A stretch of DNA of 64,000 nt from Streptomyces sp. YIM 130001 (GTDB lineage Bacteria; Actinomycetota; Actinomycetes; Streptomycetales; Streptomycetaceae): the NCBI RefSeq assembly GCF_003574445.1, contig NZ_KZ984554.1:1503-65502 (forward strand), in the 5' to 3' direction. The translations under genes and the position numbers were made by a program. A model generated the notes under the pieces. That model worked only from the letters and a program-made list of their open reading frames with translations, ran no database searches and was not told the DNA's origin. The stretch's first letter is position 1, and the number at the start of each line of letters is the position of its first letter. Positions 38,659-49,787 of this stretch are shown here, piece by piece.

Positions 38659-38672
38659 GACAGTCATTTTCA
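38658..38672 (-). promoter_or_regulatory. Zur box at the znuA promoter
   Basis: TGAAAATGACTGTCA on the minus strand agrees closely with the actinobacterial Zur consensus TGAAAATGATTTTCA. It overlaps the GAAAAT -10 (with TTGACA at 38695-38690, 18 bp away) and the start codon. Confidence 0.75.
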
Positions 38673-38851
38673 ACTATTTTGGAAACGGTTGTCAACAAGA
38701 GCTGATCGGCTGCTTATCGGGACCGATTTGATCCCGGGGGTGGCGCCGCCGGTAACCTGAAGGCTTCGCCCACCCGACGTCCGTCCCCCGCTCCTCACGG
38801 AGACGCCGGGCGCCGCACTTCAACATCGTCCGCCGTAATGAAGAGAGCACC

Positions 38852-40231
<1,380 letters not shown>

Positions 40232-40244
40232 CAACCGGCCGTTG

Positions 40245-40275
40245 GGGGGTTCGAGGGCTCGTCCCTCGGGCCCCC
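40245..40275 (+). terminator. intrinsic terminator of glyS
   Basis: A 13-bp stem (40245-40257 with 40263-40275, two G-U pairs) and 5-nt loop, followed by GCTTTGTT, the clearest T-rich tail among the terminators here. Confidence 0.85.
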
Positions 40276-40291
40276 GCTTTGTTGCCCAGCC

Positions 40292-40390
40292 CCGTTCGGC
40301 GATCGAGGACATCCGTCGGCCGGGCCGCCGGCCGGTGGGTGGCTTCTGGGGCGCTGCCCCGGCCCCCCCGGGTGCTCGATCGCCGGACGG
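40292..40390. repeat. 99-bp inverted-repeat element between glyS and MFS gene
   Basis: The ends CCGTTCGGCGATCGAGGAC and (on the other strand) CCGTCCGGCGATCGAGCAC match at 17 of 19 positions and belong to the same family as the 17-mer near uppS. The interior is GC-rich and non-coding. Confidence 0.65.
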
Positions 40391-40396
40391 GCCTCG

Positions 40397-41848
40397 TCAG
40401 CTCATCGTCCGTGGTAGCCGCAGGCTGAGCGTCGCGGTCAGGGCGATCAGGGCCAACTGCGCGGCGAGCGTGAGGAGAAGCGCGTCCCGCATGCCGAGCC
40501 CCGGCGTGAGCGACAGGAAGAGGCTGCCGAGCGTCGCGACGCCGACGGCCAGCGCCGCCTGCTGCGCGGTGATCATGACGCCGCTGCCCACCCCCGCCCG
40601 GTCCGCGGGCACGTCGGACAGCACGAGCCGCATCAGGACCGGCAGTTGGAGCCCCTGACCGAGGCCGGCGAACGCCGCACCCGGCGCCAGACCCGCGCTG
40701 CCGAGGTCCGGCCAGCTCCGCCACACGGCCGCGACGATCAGGACGACGCCGAGCCCCTGCAGGACGCCGCCCGCGGTCACCACCCGGGTCCCGTACCGGG
40801 CGATCAGGCGCGGCCCTGACAGCGAGGCGCCGAAGAAGGTGACCGCCATCGGCACCAGCGTGAGCCCCGCCGACACCGGACCCATCCCCAGGCCCTGCTG
40901 CAGCGCCACCGCGATCACGAACATGAAGCCGCCGAACGACACCGAGAACGGCACCACCAGGGCCAGACCCCGCCGCAGCGAGAGCAGCGCGAGCAGGCTC
41001 GGCGGCACCAGCGGGGTGCGCCCCGCACGGTCCGCCCGCCGCTCCACCAGGAAGAAGCCGAGCGCGGCGAACGGGAACGCGCCGAGTCCCAGCCACGTCC
41101 ACAACGGCCAGCCGGCCGCCCGCCCCTCGGTGAGCGGCACGAGCAGCGTCACCATGGACACGGCGAGCAGCAGCGTGCCCGGTACGTCCACGGGCGCGGG
41201 ACGTTCCGAACGGCTCTCCGGCACCGTACGCACCGCCAGGAGCAGGCCGATCAGCACGACCGGAACGTTCACCAGGAAGACCGCGCGCCAGCCCGTGCCC
41301 GCGATGTCCGCGGCGACGAGCACGCCGCCCAGGATCTGCCCGGCGACCATGGACAGGCCCGCGGTCGCCCCGTACAGGCCCATCGCACGGGCCCGCCGCG
41401 AACCGGTGGTCGTCGCCTGGATGGTGGCGAGCACCTGCGGCAGCATCAGCGCCGCCGCGGCGCCCTGTGCGACCCGGGCCCCGACCAGGGTCCCGGCGTC
41501 CGGTGCGAGCCCGCAGGCCAGCGAGGTCACGCCGAAGGCCGTGAGGCCGGCCAGGAAGAGGCGGCGGCGCCCGAACATGTCGCCGAGCCGCCCGCCCAGG
41601 ACGAGCAGCACGGCGTACGCGACGCCGTAGCCGGCCACGATGAGCTCGAGCATCGCCGGGCCCGCGGCGAGATCGTGCTCCATCGTGGGCAGGGCCACGT
41701 TGACGATGAAGAAGTCGATCAGCGGGAGGGCCGCACCGAGCAGGACGGTGACGAGGCCGAGGCCGCCGAGGACCGGGGCGTGCCGGATCGCGGCGTCCTC
41801 GGCGGCTGCGGCGGGAGGGGAAGGGATACGGACAGTGGATTCACTCAC
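40397..41848 (-). CDS. MFS drug-efflux-type transporter (second MFS/XRE pair)
   Basis: A 483-residue membrane protein with about 14 helices. Helix 1 contains GAALPLIDFFIVNVALPTME, and motif A reads GGRLGDMFGRRRLFL. It is related in type to the transporter at 6282-7763. GTG 41848 is chosen over ATG 41992 because the latter runs into the divergent regulator; CATCGT lies 7 nt before this GTG. Substrate unknown. The divergent XRE regulator is its likely repressor. Confidence 0.88.
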   Translation of the reverse strand: MSESTVRIPSPPAAAAEDAAIRHAPVLGGLGLVTVLLGAALPLIDFFIVNVALPTMEHDLAAGPAMLELIVAGYGVAYAVLLVLGGRLGDMFGRRRLFLAGLTAFGVTSLACGLAPDAGTLVGARVAQGAAAALMLPQVLATIQATTTGSRRARAMGLYGATAGLSMVAGQILGGVLVAADIAGTGWRAVFLVNVPVVLIGLLLAVRTVPESRSERPAPVDVPGTLLLAVSMVTLLVPLTEGRAAGWPLWTWLGLGAFPFAALGFFLVERRADRAGRTPLVPPSLLALLSLRRGLALVVPFSVSFGGFMFVIAVALQQGLGMGPVSAGLTLVPMAVTFFGASLSGPRLIARYGTRVVTAGGVLQGLGVVLIVAAVWRSWPDLGSAGLAPGAAFAGLGQGLQLPVLMRLVLSDVPADRAGVGSGVMITAQQAALAVGVATLGSLFLSLTPGLGMRDALLLTLAAQLALIALTATLSLRLPRTMS

Positions 41849-41875
41849 GCAGTCGACGATGCCCCGCCACTCAGC

Positions 41876-41904
41876 CTGGTACCAGAGTCTTCTTATCCTG
41901 GTAC
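41876..41904. promoter_or_regulatory. CTGGTAC double operator in the second MFS/XRE intergenic region
   Basis: A perfect 10-bp palindrome CTGGTACCAG (41876-41885) and, 22 bp further, TTATCCTGGTAC (41893-41904), which matches the element at 7808-7819. The 22-bp spacing puts both CTGGTAC units on one DNA face. Confidence 0.5.
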
Positions 41905-41949
41905 AAGGGGAACCTGGCAAGCGGCCGGTCCCTGCGGCAGCCTGGGAGC

Positions 41950-42819
41950 ATGACGATGACGTACGAGCCCGCGGTACGCGGTGACGATGCACGCCGCACG
42001 GAACTCGCCGGGTTCCTGCGCAGCCGCCGGGAGCGGATCACTCCGGAGCAGGTCGGACTGCCGCGCGGCCGCCGTCGTCGCACCCCGGGCCTGCGCCGCG
42101 AGGAGGTCGCCCAGCTCTCCGCCGTCGGCGTCACCTGGTACACCTGGCTCGAACAGGCCCGGCCCATCCAGGTCTCCCCGCAGGTCCTGGACGCGGTGGC
42201 CCGCACCCTGCTGCTCGACCCGGGGGAGCGGGACCACCTCTTCGCGCTCGCCGGTGTCGCCGACCCCGCACCCGGCACCGAATGCCCCACGGTGAGTGCC
42301 GAACTGCGCCTTCTCCTCGAGGAGTTGGAGCCGATCCCGGCCTGTATGCAGAACAGCCGCTACGACATCCTCGCGTACAACCGCACCTACGCCCGGCTGC
42401 TCTGCGATCTCGACGCCGTACCTCCCGAGGACCGCAACTGCCTGTGGCTGGCCTTCACCAACGAGGAGTGGCGGTCCTCGCTCGCCCAGCGGGAGGAGAC
42501 GGTCCGGCAGATGGCGGGCAAGTTCCGTGCGGCCATGGCGGGCCACCTCGCCGAACCCGCCTGGAAGACGTTGGTCGGACGTCTGGAGAAGGCCTCCCCG
42601 GAATTCCGTGAACTCTGGGACCGGCACGAGGTGGTGGCCGCGACCGGCGCCAGGTCGAAGCACTTCGTGAACGCCCTGGTCGGCCCGTTGCACCTGAGCC
42701 ACACCAGCCTCTGGCTCGGCCCTTCCGCGGGCCCCCGGCTGGTCACGTACGTACCTGTGGACGACGAGTCGCGGGCGGGTGTCGAGAAGCTCCACGCGCT
42801 GGTGACGGAGGGGGCCTGA
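41950..42819 (+). CDS. XRE-family regulator with MmyB-like ligand-binding domain
   Basis: A 289-residue homologue of the regulator at 7847-8815. The HTH region contains RRRTPGLRREEVAQLSAVG and TWYTWLEQARPIQVSPQVLDA, and the C-terminal MmyB-like domain has ILAYNRTYARLL and the HEVVAATGARSKHFVNALVG segment. ATG 41950 follows GGGAG. Divergent from the MFS gene across 101 bp; probably autoregulated through the CTGGTAC elements. Confidence 0.88.
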   Translation: MTMTYEPAVRGDDARRTELAGFLRSRRERITPEQVGLPRGRRRRTPGLRREEVAQLSAVGVTWYTWLEQARPIQVSPQVLDAVARTLLLDPGERDHLFALAGVADPAPGTECPTVSAELRLLLEELEPIPACMQNSRYDILAYNRTYARLLCDLDAVPPEDRNCLWLAFTNEEWRSSLAQREETVRQMAGKFRAAMAGHLAEPAWKTLVGRLEKASPEFRELWDRHEVVAATGARSKHFVNALVGPLHLSHTSLWLGPSAGPRLVTYVPVDDESRAGVEKLHALVTEGA

Positions 42820-42952
42820 GCCTCGTCCGCGGCCGAACTGTCCCTGGCGATAGCCCTGTTGATGTTGAATTTGCTGCACACTGGGCGCGCGACCCGCACC
42901 ACACACCGTGCGTCACGGCGAAGGAGCGCCGGGACGCCGCAGCCGGAGGGCC

Positions 42953-42981
42953 AGGGGTGCTTCGACAGCCCCGGCACCCCT
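42953..42981 (+). promoter_or_regulatory. hairpin abutting a ribosome-binding site
   Basis: An 8-bp stem AGGGGTGC / GCACCCCT ends at the T that begins TAGGAGG, the ribosome-binding site of the next small gene. Translational control is possible. Confidence 0.35.
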
Positions 42982-42993
42982 AGGAGGCACGCG

Positions 42994-43197
42994 ATGCCGT
43001 CGATGACGAGCAGCAAGGTCAGCCGCTGGGACCAGCACGGACGCGAACACGTCGTGCAGGTCCGCAAGTCGGGGATGCAGCGGGCCCTGTCGTGCGAGAC
43101 CTGCGGCTGGAGCCGGTCCGCGCAGTTCCTGCCGTGGCTGAAGGCCGAGGAGCATCTGGCCGAGGAGCATCAGGCGACGGTCGATCCGGCGGGTTGA
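42994..43197 (+). CDS. small zinc-finger-like protein
   Basis: A 67-residue protein, MPSMTSSKVSRWDQHGREHV at the start, with CETCGW in the middle and a HLAEEH segment near the end; the Cys and His could bind one zinc. No named family recognised, but it looks like a conserved Streptomyces small protein. TAGGAGG lies 6 nt before the ATG. The longer upstream frame to 42859 is rejected. Confidence 0.65.
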   Translation: MPSMTSSKVSRWDQHGREHVVQVRKSGMQRALSCETCGWSRSAQFLPWLKAEEHLAEEHQATVDPAG

Positions 43198-43266
43198 CCG
43201 GCTGGGGCGCCGGGGGCATCGGAAATTCGGATGCTCGGCCGGGCGCGCTCCTATAGCGTCCGGGCC

Positions 43267-43293
43267 ATGAACCTCTTCCAGATCTACGAGTGA
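43267..43293 (+). CDS. possible leaderless mini-ORF (MNLFQIYE)
   Basis: An 8-codon ORF whose ATG is 7 nt after TAGCGT (43254-43259), with no Shine-Dalgarno sequence. It ends 75 bp before the next gene, so it may be a leader peptide or a chance ORF. Confidence 0.3.
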   Translation: MNLFQIYE

Positions 43294-43368
43294 GAGTCCG
43301 CGGCCGCATCGACCGGCCGCTCTCCGAGGCATTCCGGAACCCTTCTCGTCCCGTAGGGGAGATCAGTC

Positions 43369-43641
43369 ATGGCCAAGAGCCGAAACAACCTGCTCGGAGT
43401 CGGCGGACAGCGCAAGAAGCTGTCGCGCGCGGACCAGTACGGCCCCGGGCAGTCCCGCACCGATGACCGCCGAGCGGCCCTGGACCAGAAACAGGAACTG
43501 CTGCGCAAGATGCGGTCCCGTGTCGAGGACACGGGGGGCGCCGAGGGCGCCGAGTCCGAGACGCCGGACGCTGCGCCCGCCGAGCCCGAGCCCACGGACG
43601 GGGCGGCCGGCCCCGTCGGATCCGGGTCCTCGGGCTCCTGA
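43369..43641 (+). CDS. small conserved actinobacterial protein (DUF6243-like)
   Basis: A 90-residue hydrophilic protein. The N-terminal half MAKSRNNLLGVGGQRKKLSR is highly basic and characteristic. It is followed by a short helical segment (AALDQKQELLRKMRSRV) and an acidic, Pro/Gly-rich disordered tail. I recall similar proteins as DUF6243 in Streptomyces, from memory only. Function unknown. It may be transcribed with the mini-ORF upstream. Confidence 0.7.
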   Translation: MAKSRNNLLGVGGQRKKLSRADQYGPGQSRTDDRRAALDQKQELLRKMRSRVEDTGGAEGAESETPDAAPAEPEPTDGAAGPVGSGSSGS

Positions 43642-43803
43642 CCCGCTCCACCGCGAGGGGACGTGGCCACTGAGTCACCTTCCGTCCGCCGGACCGGCGC
43701 ACATCGCGCCGGTCCGGCACCTCCAGCCCGTCCGGCAGGTGGTTTCGTCTCCATCGCCGGAGGGGCTGGAATCGGCCGGGGCCGCTGTCCCGGATACGTG
43801 CGG

Positions 43804-43809
43804 GACAAT
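43804..43809 (+). promoter_or_regulatory. GACAAT -10 element, leaderless dus
   Basis: GACAAT ends 6 nt before the ATG at 43816, the same arrangement as for era and recO. Confidence 0.5.
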
Positions 43810-43815
43810 GGAGCA

Positions 43816-44961
43816 ATGACCTCGCTCGCCCCCGCCTCGCTCGCCATCGGCCCCCACACCGTGCAGCCCCCGGTCGTACTCGCTCCGATGGCCGGCATCA
43901 CGAACGCACCGTTCCGCACCCTCTGCCGCGAATTCAGCGGCGGCAAGGGGCTGTTCGTCAGCGAGATGATCACCACGCGGGCGCTGGTCGAGCGCAATGA
44001 GAAGACCATGCAGCTGATCCACTTCGACGCGAGCGAGACCCCGCGCTCGATCCAGCTGTACGGAGTGGACCCGGTGACCGTCGGCAAGGCCGTCCGCATG
44101 ATCGCGGAGGAGGACCTGGCCGACCACATCGACCTCAACTTCGGCTGCCCGGTGCCGAAGGTGACCCGCAAGGGCGGCGGCTCCGCGCTCCCGTACAAGC
44201 GGCCGCTGCTGCGGGCGATCCTGCGCGAGGCCGTCACCGGAGCCGGCGATCTGCCCGTCACCATGAAGATGCGCAAGGGCATCGACGACGACCACATGAC
44301 CTACCTCGACGCCGGACGCATCGCCGTCGAGGAGGGCGTCACCGCGATCGCCCTGCACGGCAGGACCGCCGCCCAGCACTACAGCGGTACCGCCGACTGG
44401 GACGCGATCGCCCGCCTCAGGGAGCACGTCACCGAGATCCCGGTGCTCGGCAACGGCGACATCTGGTCGGCCGGGGACGCCGTCCGCATGATGCGCGAGA
44501 CCGGCTGCGACGGGGTCGTCGTGGGGCGTGGCTGCCTCGGCAGGCCCTGGCTCTTCGGCGATCTGGTCGGCGTCTTCGAGGAGGGCGGCGCCGCGACGGC
44601 CACGCCCACCCTGCGCGAGGTCGCGGCCGTGATGGTGCGGCACGCGCAGTTGCTCGGCGAGTGGATCGGTGACGAGGCCCGCGGCGTGATCGACTTCCGC
44701 AAGCACGTCGCCTGGTACCTGAAGGGCTTCGCGGTCGGCTCCGAGATGCGCCGCAGTCTGGCCGTCACCTCGTCCCTGGCGGAGCTCGACGCTCAGTTGA
44801 GCGAGCTGGATCTGGACCAGCCGTGGCCGCAGAGCGCCGACGGCCCGCGTGGGCGGACCTCGGGCCGGGACCGGGTGGTCCTGCCGGCGGGCTGGCTGGA
44901 CGATCCGTACGACGCGTCGGCGGTCGATTCCGGTGCGGAGCTGGACACTTCGGGCGGCTGA
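43816..44961 (+). CDS. dus: tRNA-dihydrouridine synthase
   Basis: A 381-residue FMN-dependent enzyme reducing uridine to dihydrouridine in tRNA D-loops. APMAGITNAPFRTLCREF near residue 24 binds FMN. The active-site LNFGCPVPKVTRKGGGSAL near residue 112 holds the catalytic Cys, and GNGDIWSAGDA and VVGRGCLGRPWLFGDL complete the phosphate site. The C-terminal tail after residue 335 is disordered. A DusB-type annotation is plausible but not certain. ATG 43816 is favoured over in-frame upstream codons by the leaderless signal. Confidence 0.94.
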   Translation: MTSLAPASLAIGPHTVQPPVVLAPMAGITNAPFRTLCREFSGGKGLFVSEMITTRALVERNEKTMQLIHFDASETPRSIQLYGVDPVTVGKAVRMIAEEDLADHIDLNFGCPVPKVTRKGGGSALPYKRPLLRAILREAVTGAGDLPVTMKMRKGIDDDHMTYLDAGRIAVEEGVTAIALHGRTAAQHYSGTADWDAIARLREHVTEIPVLGNGDIWSAGDAVRMMRETGCDGVVVGRGCLGRPWLFGDLVGVFEEGGAATATPTLREVAAVMVRHAQLLGEWIGDEARGVIDFRKHVAWYLKGFAVGSEMRRSLAVTSSLAELDAQLSELDLDQPWPQSADGPRGRTSGRDRVVLPAGWLDDPYDASAVDSGAELDTSGG

Positions 44962-45421
44962 CCGCTTCCGTACCAGGGTTCGCGCCGGTCGACGGGTGTC
45001 TCACCGGTGTCCTGGTCCGGTCCGGCAGGTGTCCGCGTAGGCGTCCGGATCCTGGAATGCGGCCGCCGGAAACGGCGTGATCCTCGCCACCCTTGATAGG
45101 GGTGATGCTCAGATGAGCGATTCCTAAGCGGTTGCACTTCTCCAAGTGAGGCACTCAGTGCCACCTCTTTTGTGTTCACCTGTTGAACTCAGGTGTACTG
45201 AGCCCCGCTCATGCGAGCGCCAGTCATCGGGATTTGGTCAAAGATCGTTCGGGATGTGAATCCATGGGCCGCTCTCCGGGTGTCCCGCCGTCACTTTCGA
45301 TCTGCTGGCGGACGGGTGGTTACGGCCGTACGACGGGTTGGCGTGCATACCGCGACGCCTTCGATCTGGGTATGTTCCTCGCCGTCAGGGCAGCCACTGA
45401 GTCCTCGAGGAGTCGAGACCC
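44962..45421. other. 460-bp intergenic region with consecutive inverted repeats
   Basis: No gene is supported. It holds GCTCA-GA-TGAGC (45107-45118), CACTT-N4-AAGTG (45135-45148), GGCACTCAGTGCC (45150-45162) and CACCTG-N7-CAGGTG (45177-45195). The middle hairpin followed by CCTCTTTTG could end the dus transcript; the rest may be upstream regulation for ppdK. Confidence 0.5.
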
Positions 45422-48145
<2,724 letters not shown>

Positions 48146-48227
48146 CCGCCGGGCCGCAGGCCCTCCTGGACACCGGGACCACGCCGGTCCCCGACCCTCA
48201 CCGATCGGTGTCGGTCCCGGTTCACCG

Positions 48228-48265
48228 CAGGAGAGGGCGCCCATGTGCGGGGGCGCCCTCTCCTG
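48228..48265 (+). terminator. ppdK terminator
   Basis: A perfect 15-bp inverted repeat (48228-48242 with 48251-48265) and 8-nt loop, starting 82 bp after the stop. Confidence 0.85.
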
Positions 48266-48304
48266 AAGACCTGCCGGTCTCCGTGCCGGCCGGGCCCCAC
48301 AGCT

Positions 48305-48354
48305 CCGGGGCCGTCGAAGGGTCCCCGACCAAGCCGATCCTTCGACGGCCCCGG
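48305..48354. terminator. second hairpin between ppdK and the SDR gene
   Basis: A perfect 16-bp stem CCGGGGCCGTCGAAGG / CCTTCGACGGCCCCGG with an 18-nt loop, probably stopping transcription of the convergent SDR gene. Confidence 0.75.
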
Positions 48355-48409
48355 TATCTCCCGGTACTTCACGCCCGCTGCCGGTGCCGGGCGGTGCCTG
48401 GGCCGTACG

Positions 48410-49336
48410 TCAGACCTCGAGGCCCTCGTACGTGACCTGCGTGAGGCGTTCGCTCTCCGCCCAGAGCAGTTCTCCGGCCCTGTCGTTCAGCGTCCACTTG
48501 GCGCGCCAGGACGGGGCGGGTGCGCCGCGCCAGCCGAGCAGCCGTGGACCGGTGAAGGAGTCGGGGCCTACGCCGGGTGCGGTGGCCGCGTAGAGGGTGG
48601 GCAGGGCGCCGGACTCGGCCGGCTGGGCCACGATCCCGTTGCCGAAGTGCACGAGGCGCTCGACGGTGTGGCGACCCTCCATCCGCACCCCGGCGGTCTG
48701 CAGGTTCGTCTCCGCGTAGCCGGGGTGGACCGCGGCGGCGACCACGTCGGAGCCGACGGCGTCCAGGCGGCGGGCCAGCTCGTGCACGAAGAGCAGGTTG
48801 GCGGTCTTGGATCTGCCGTACGCGACCCAACGCCGGTATCCGCCCTCGCTGTTGAGGTCCCTGATGTCGATGTTGGAGAGCACGTGCAGACCGCTGGACA
48901 CCGTGACGACGCGGGCCCCGGGTGTCGCGAGGAGGCGCGGTAGGAGCCGTCCGGTCAGTGCGAAGTGCCCCAGGTGGTTGACGCCGAACTGCCGCTCGAA
49001 GCCGTCCTCGGTGGTGGAGTACGGCAGTGCCATCACACCTGCGTTGTTGACCAGCAGATCGAGCCCGTCGCCCGGCAGCTCCTGTGTGAACTCCCGTACG
49101 GAGACCAGATCTCCGAGGTCGAGGCGCCTGAACTCCACGTCCGCGTGCGGGACTTCGGCCCGGATGCGCCCGACCGCCTCCTCGCCGCGCGTCTCGCTCC
49201 GGCAGCCGAGCACGACCCTGGCTCCGGCCCTCGCCAGCTCCTGCGCGGTGACGAACCCGATCCCGCTGTTCGCCCCCGTCACCACGGCCGTACGCCCGCT
49301 CTGGTCGGGCATGTCCCGCACTGTCCAGGCCGTCAT
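48410..49336 (-). CDS. short-chain dehydrogenase/reductase
   Basis: A 308-residue NAD(P)-dependent oxidoreductase of the classical/retinol-dehydrogenase-like SDR group. The cofactor motif TGANSGIG is near residue 20, NNAG near 95, the catalytic Ser in VTVSSGLH near 148, and the YGRSK (YxxxK) pair near 172. ATG 49336 follows GGGAGG. Substrate unknown; it is not linked to neighbours by overlap. Confidence 0.9.
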   Translation of the reverse strand: MTAWTVRDMPDQSGRTAVVTGANSGIGFVTAQELARAGARVVLGCRSETRGEEAVGRIRAEVPHADVEFRRLDLGDLVSVREFTQELPGDGLDLLVNNAGVMALPYSTTEDGFERQFGVNHLGHFALTGRLLPRLLATPGARVVTVSSGLHVLSNIDIRDLNSEGGYRRWVAYGRSKTANLLFVHELARRLDAVGSDVVAAAVHPGYAETNLQTAGVRMEGRHTVERLVHFGNGIVAQPAESGALPTLYAATAPGVGPDSFTGPRLLGWRGAPAPSWRAKWTLNDRAGELLWAESERLTQVTYEGLEV

Positions 49337-49421
49337 GGCGGACCTCCCGTCCGGATCGCCGATCTTGTCGCGTCCAGCGTAGGGCTTGTCGTTCGGATCG
49401 GCGTGGGGCCACGATCCGCCT

Positions 49422-49787
49422 TCAGCGGACGCGTACGTCGTAGCTGGTCAGGATGACCGTGTCGTCGTCCAGGCAGTGGCCCGATTCGAGGTCGAAGCGC
49501 TGTTTGAGCAGTGGAGAGGCGACGAACGGACGGCCGGAGGCGTGGCCGAGCAGGCCGCGGGAGAGGACCGCGGCGCCCGAGAACGGGTCGCGGTTGTCGA
49601 CCGCGTAGAGCCGGCCCGTACGGTCGCGGAAGAGGGCGACCTGGCGGCCGTCCGGGAGCAGCGCGGCCACTCCGCGTCCCGGGAGCAACCGCTCCGCCGG
49701 GCAGAGAGTGAACCAACCTTCTTCCAGGCGGAGTTGGACCGAAGCGACGGCCCTGGTGCCAAATGCTGTTGCTGTGCGGCTGGTCAT
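49422..49787 (-). CDS. nirD: nitrite reductase (NADH) small subunit NirD
   Basis: A 121-residue Rieske-like small subunit. Its fold segments (LCPAERLLPGRGVAALLPDGRQVALFRD and the GRPFVASPLLKQRFDLESG stretch) are visible, but the cysteine/histidine pairs of real Rieske proteins are replaced, as is normal for NirD. The ATG overlaps the nirB stop (ATGA). It is the last gene of the nitrite-reductase operon. Confidence 0.92.
   Translation of the reverse strand: MTSRTATAFGTRAVASVQLRLEEGWFTLCPAERLLPGRGVAALLPDGRQVALFRDRTGRLYAVDNRDPFSGAAVLSRGLLGHASGRPFVASPLLKQRFDLESGHCLDDDTVILTSYDVRVR

Noticed and set aside
38696..38851. T-box riboswitch upstream of glyS
   Set aside because: No specifier stem or T-box consensus sequence was visible.
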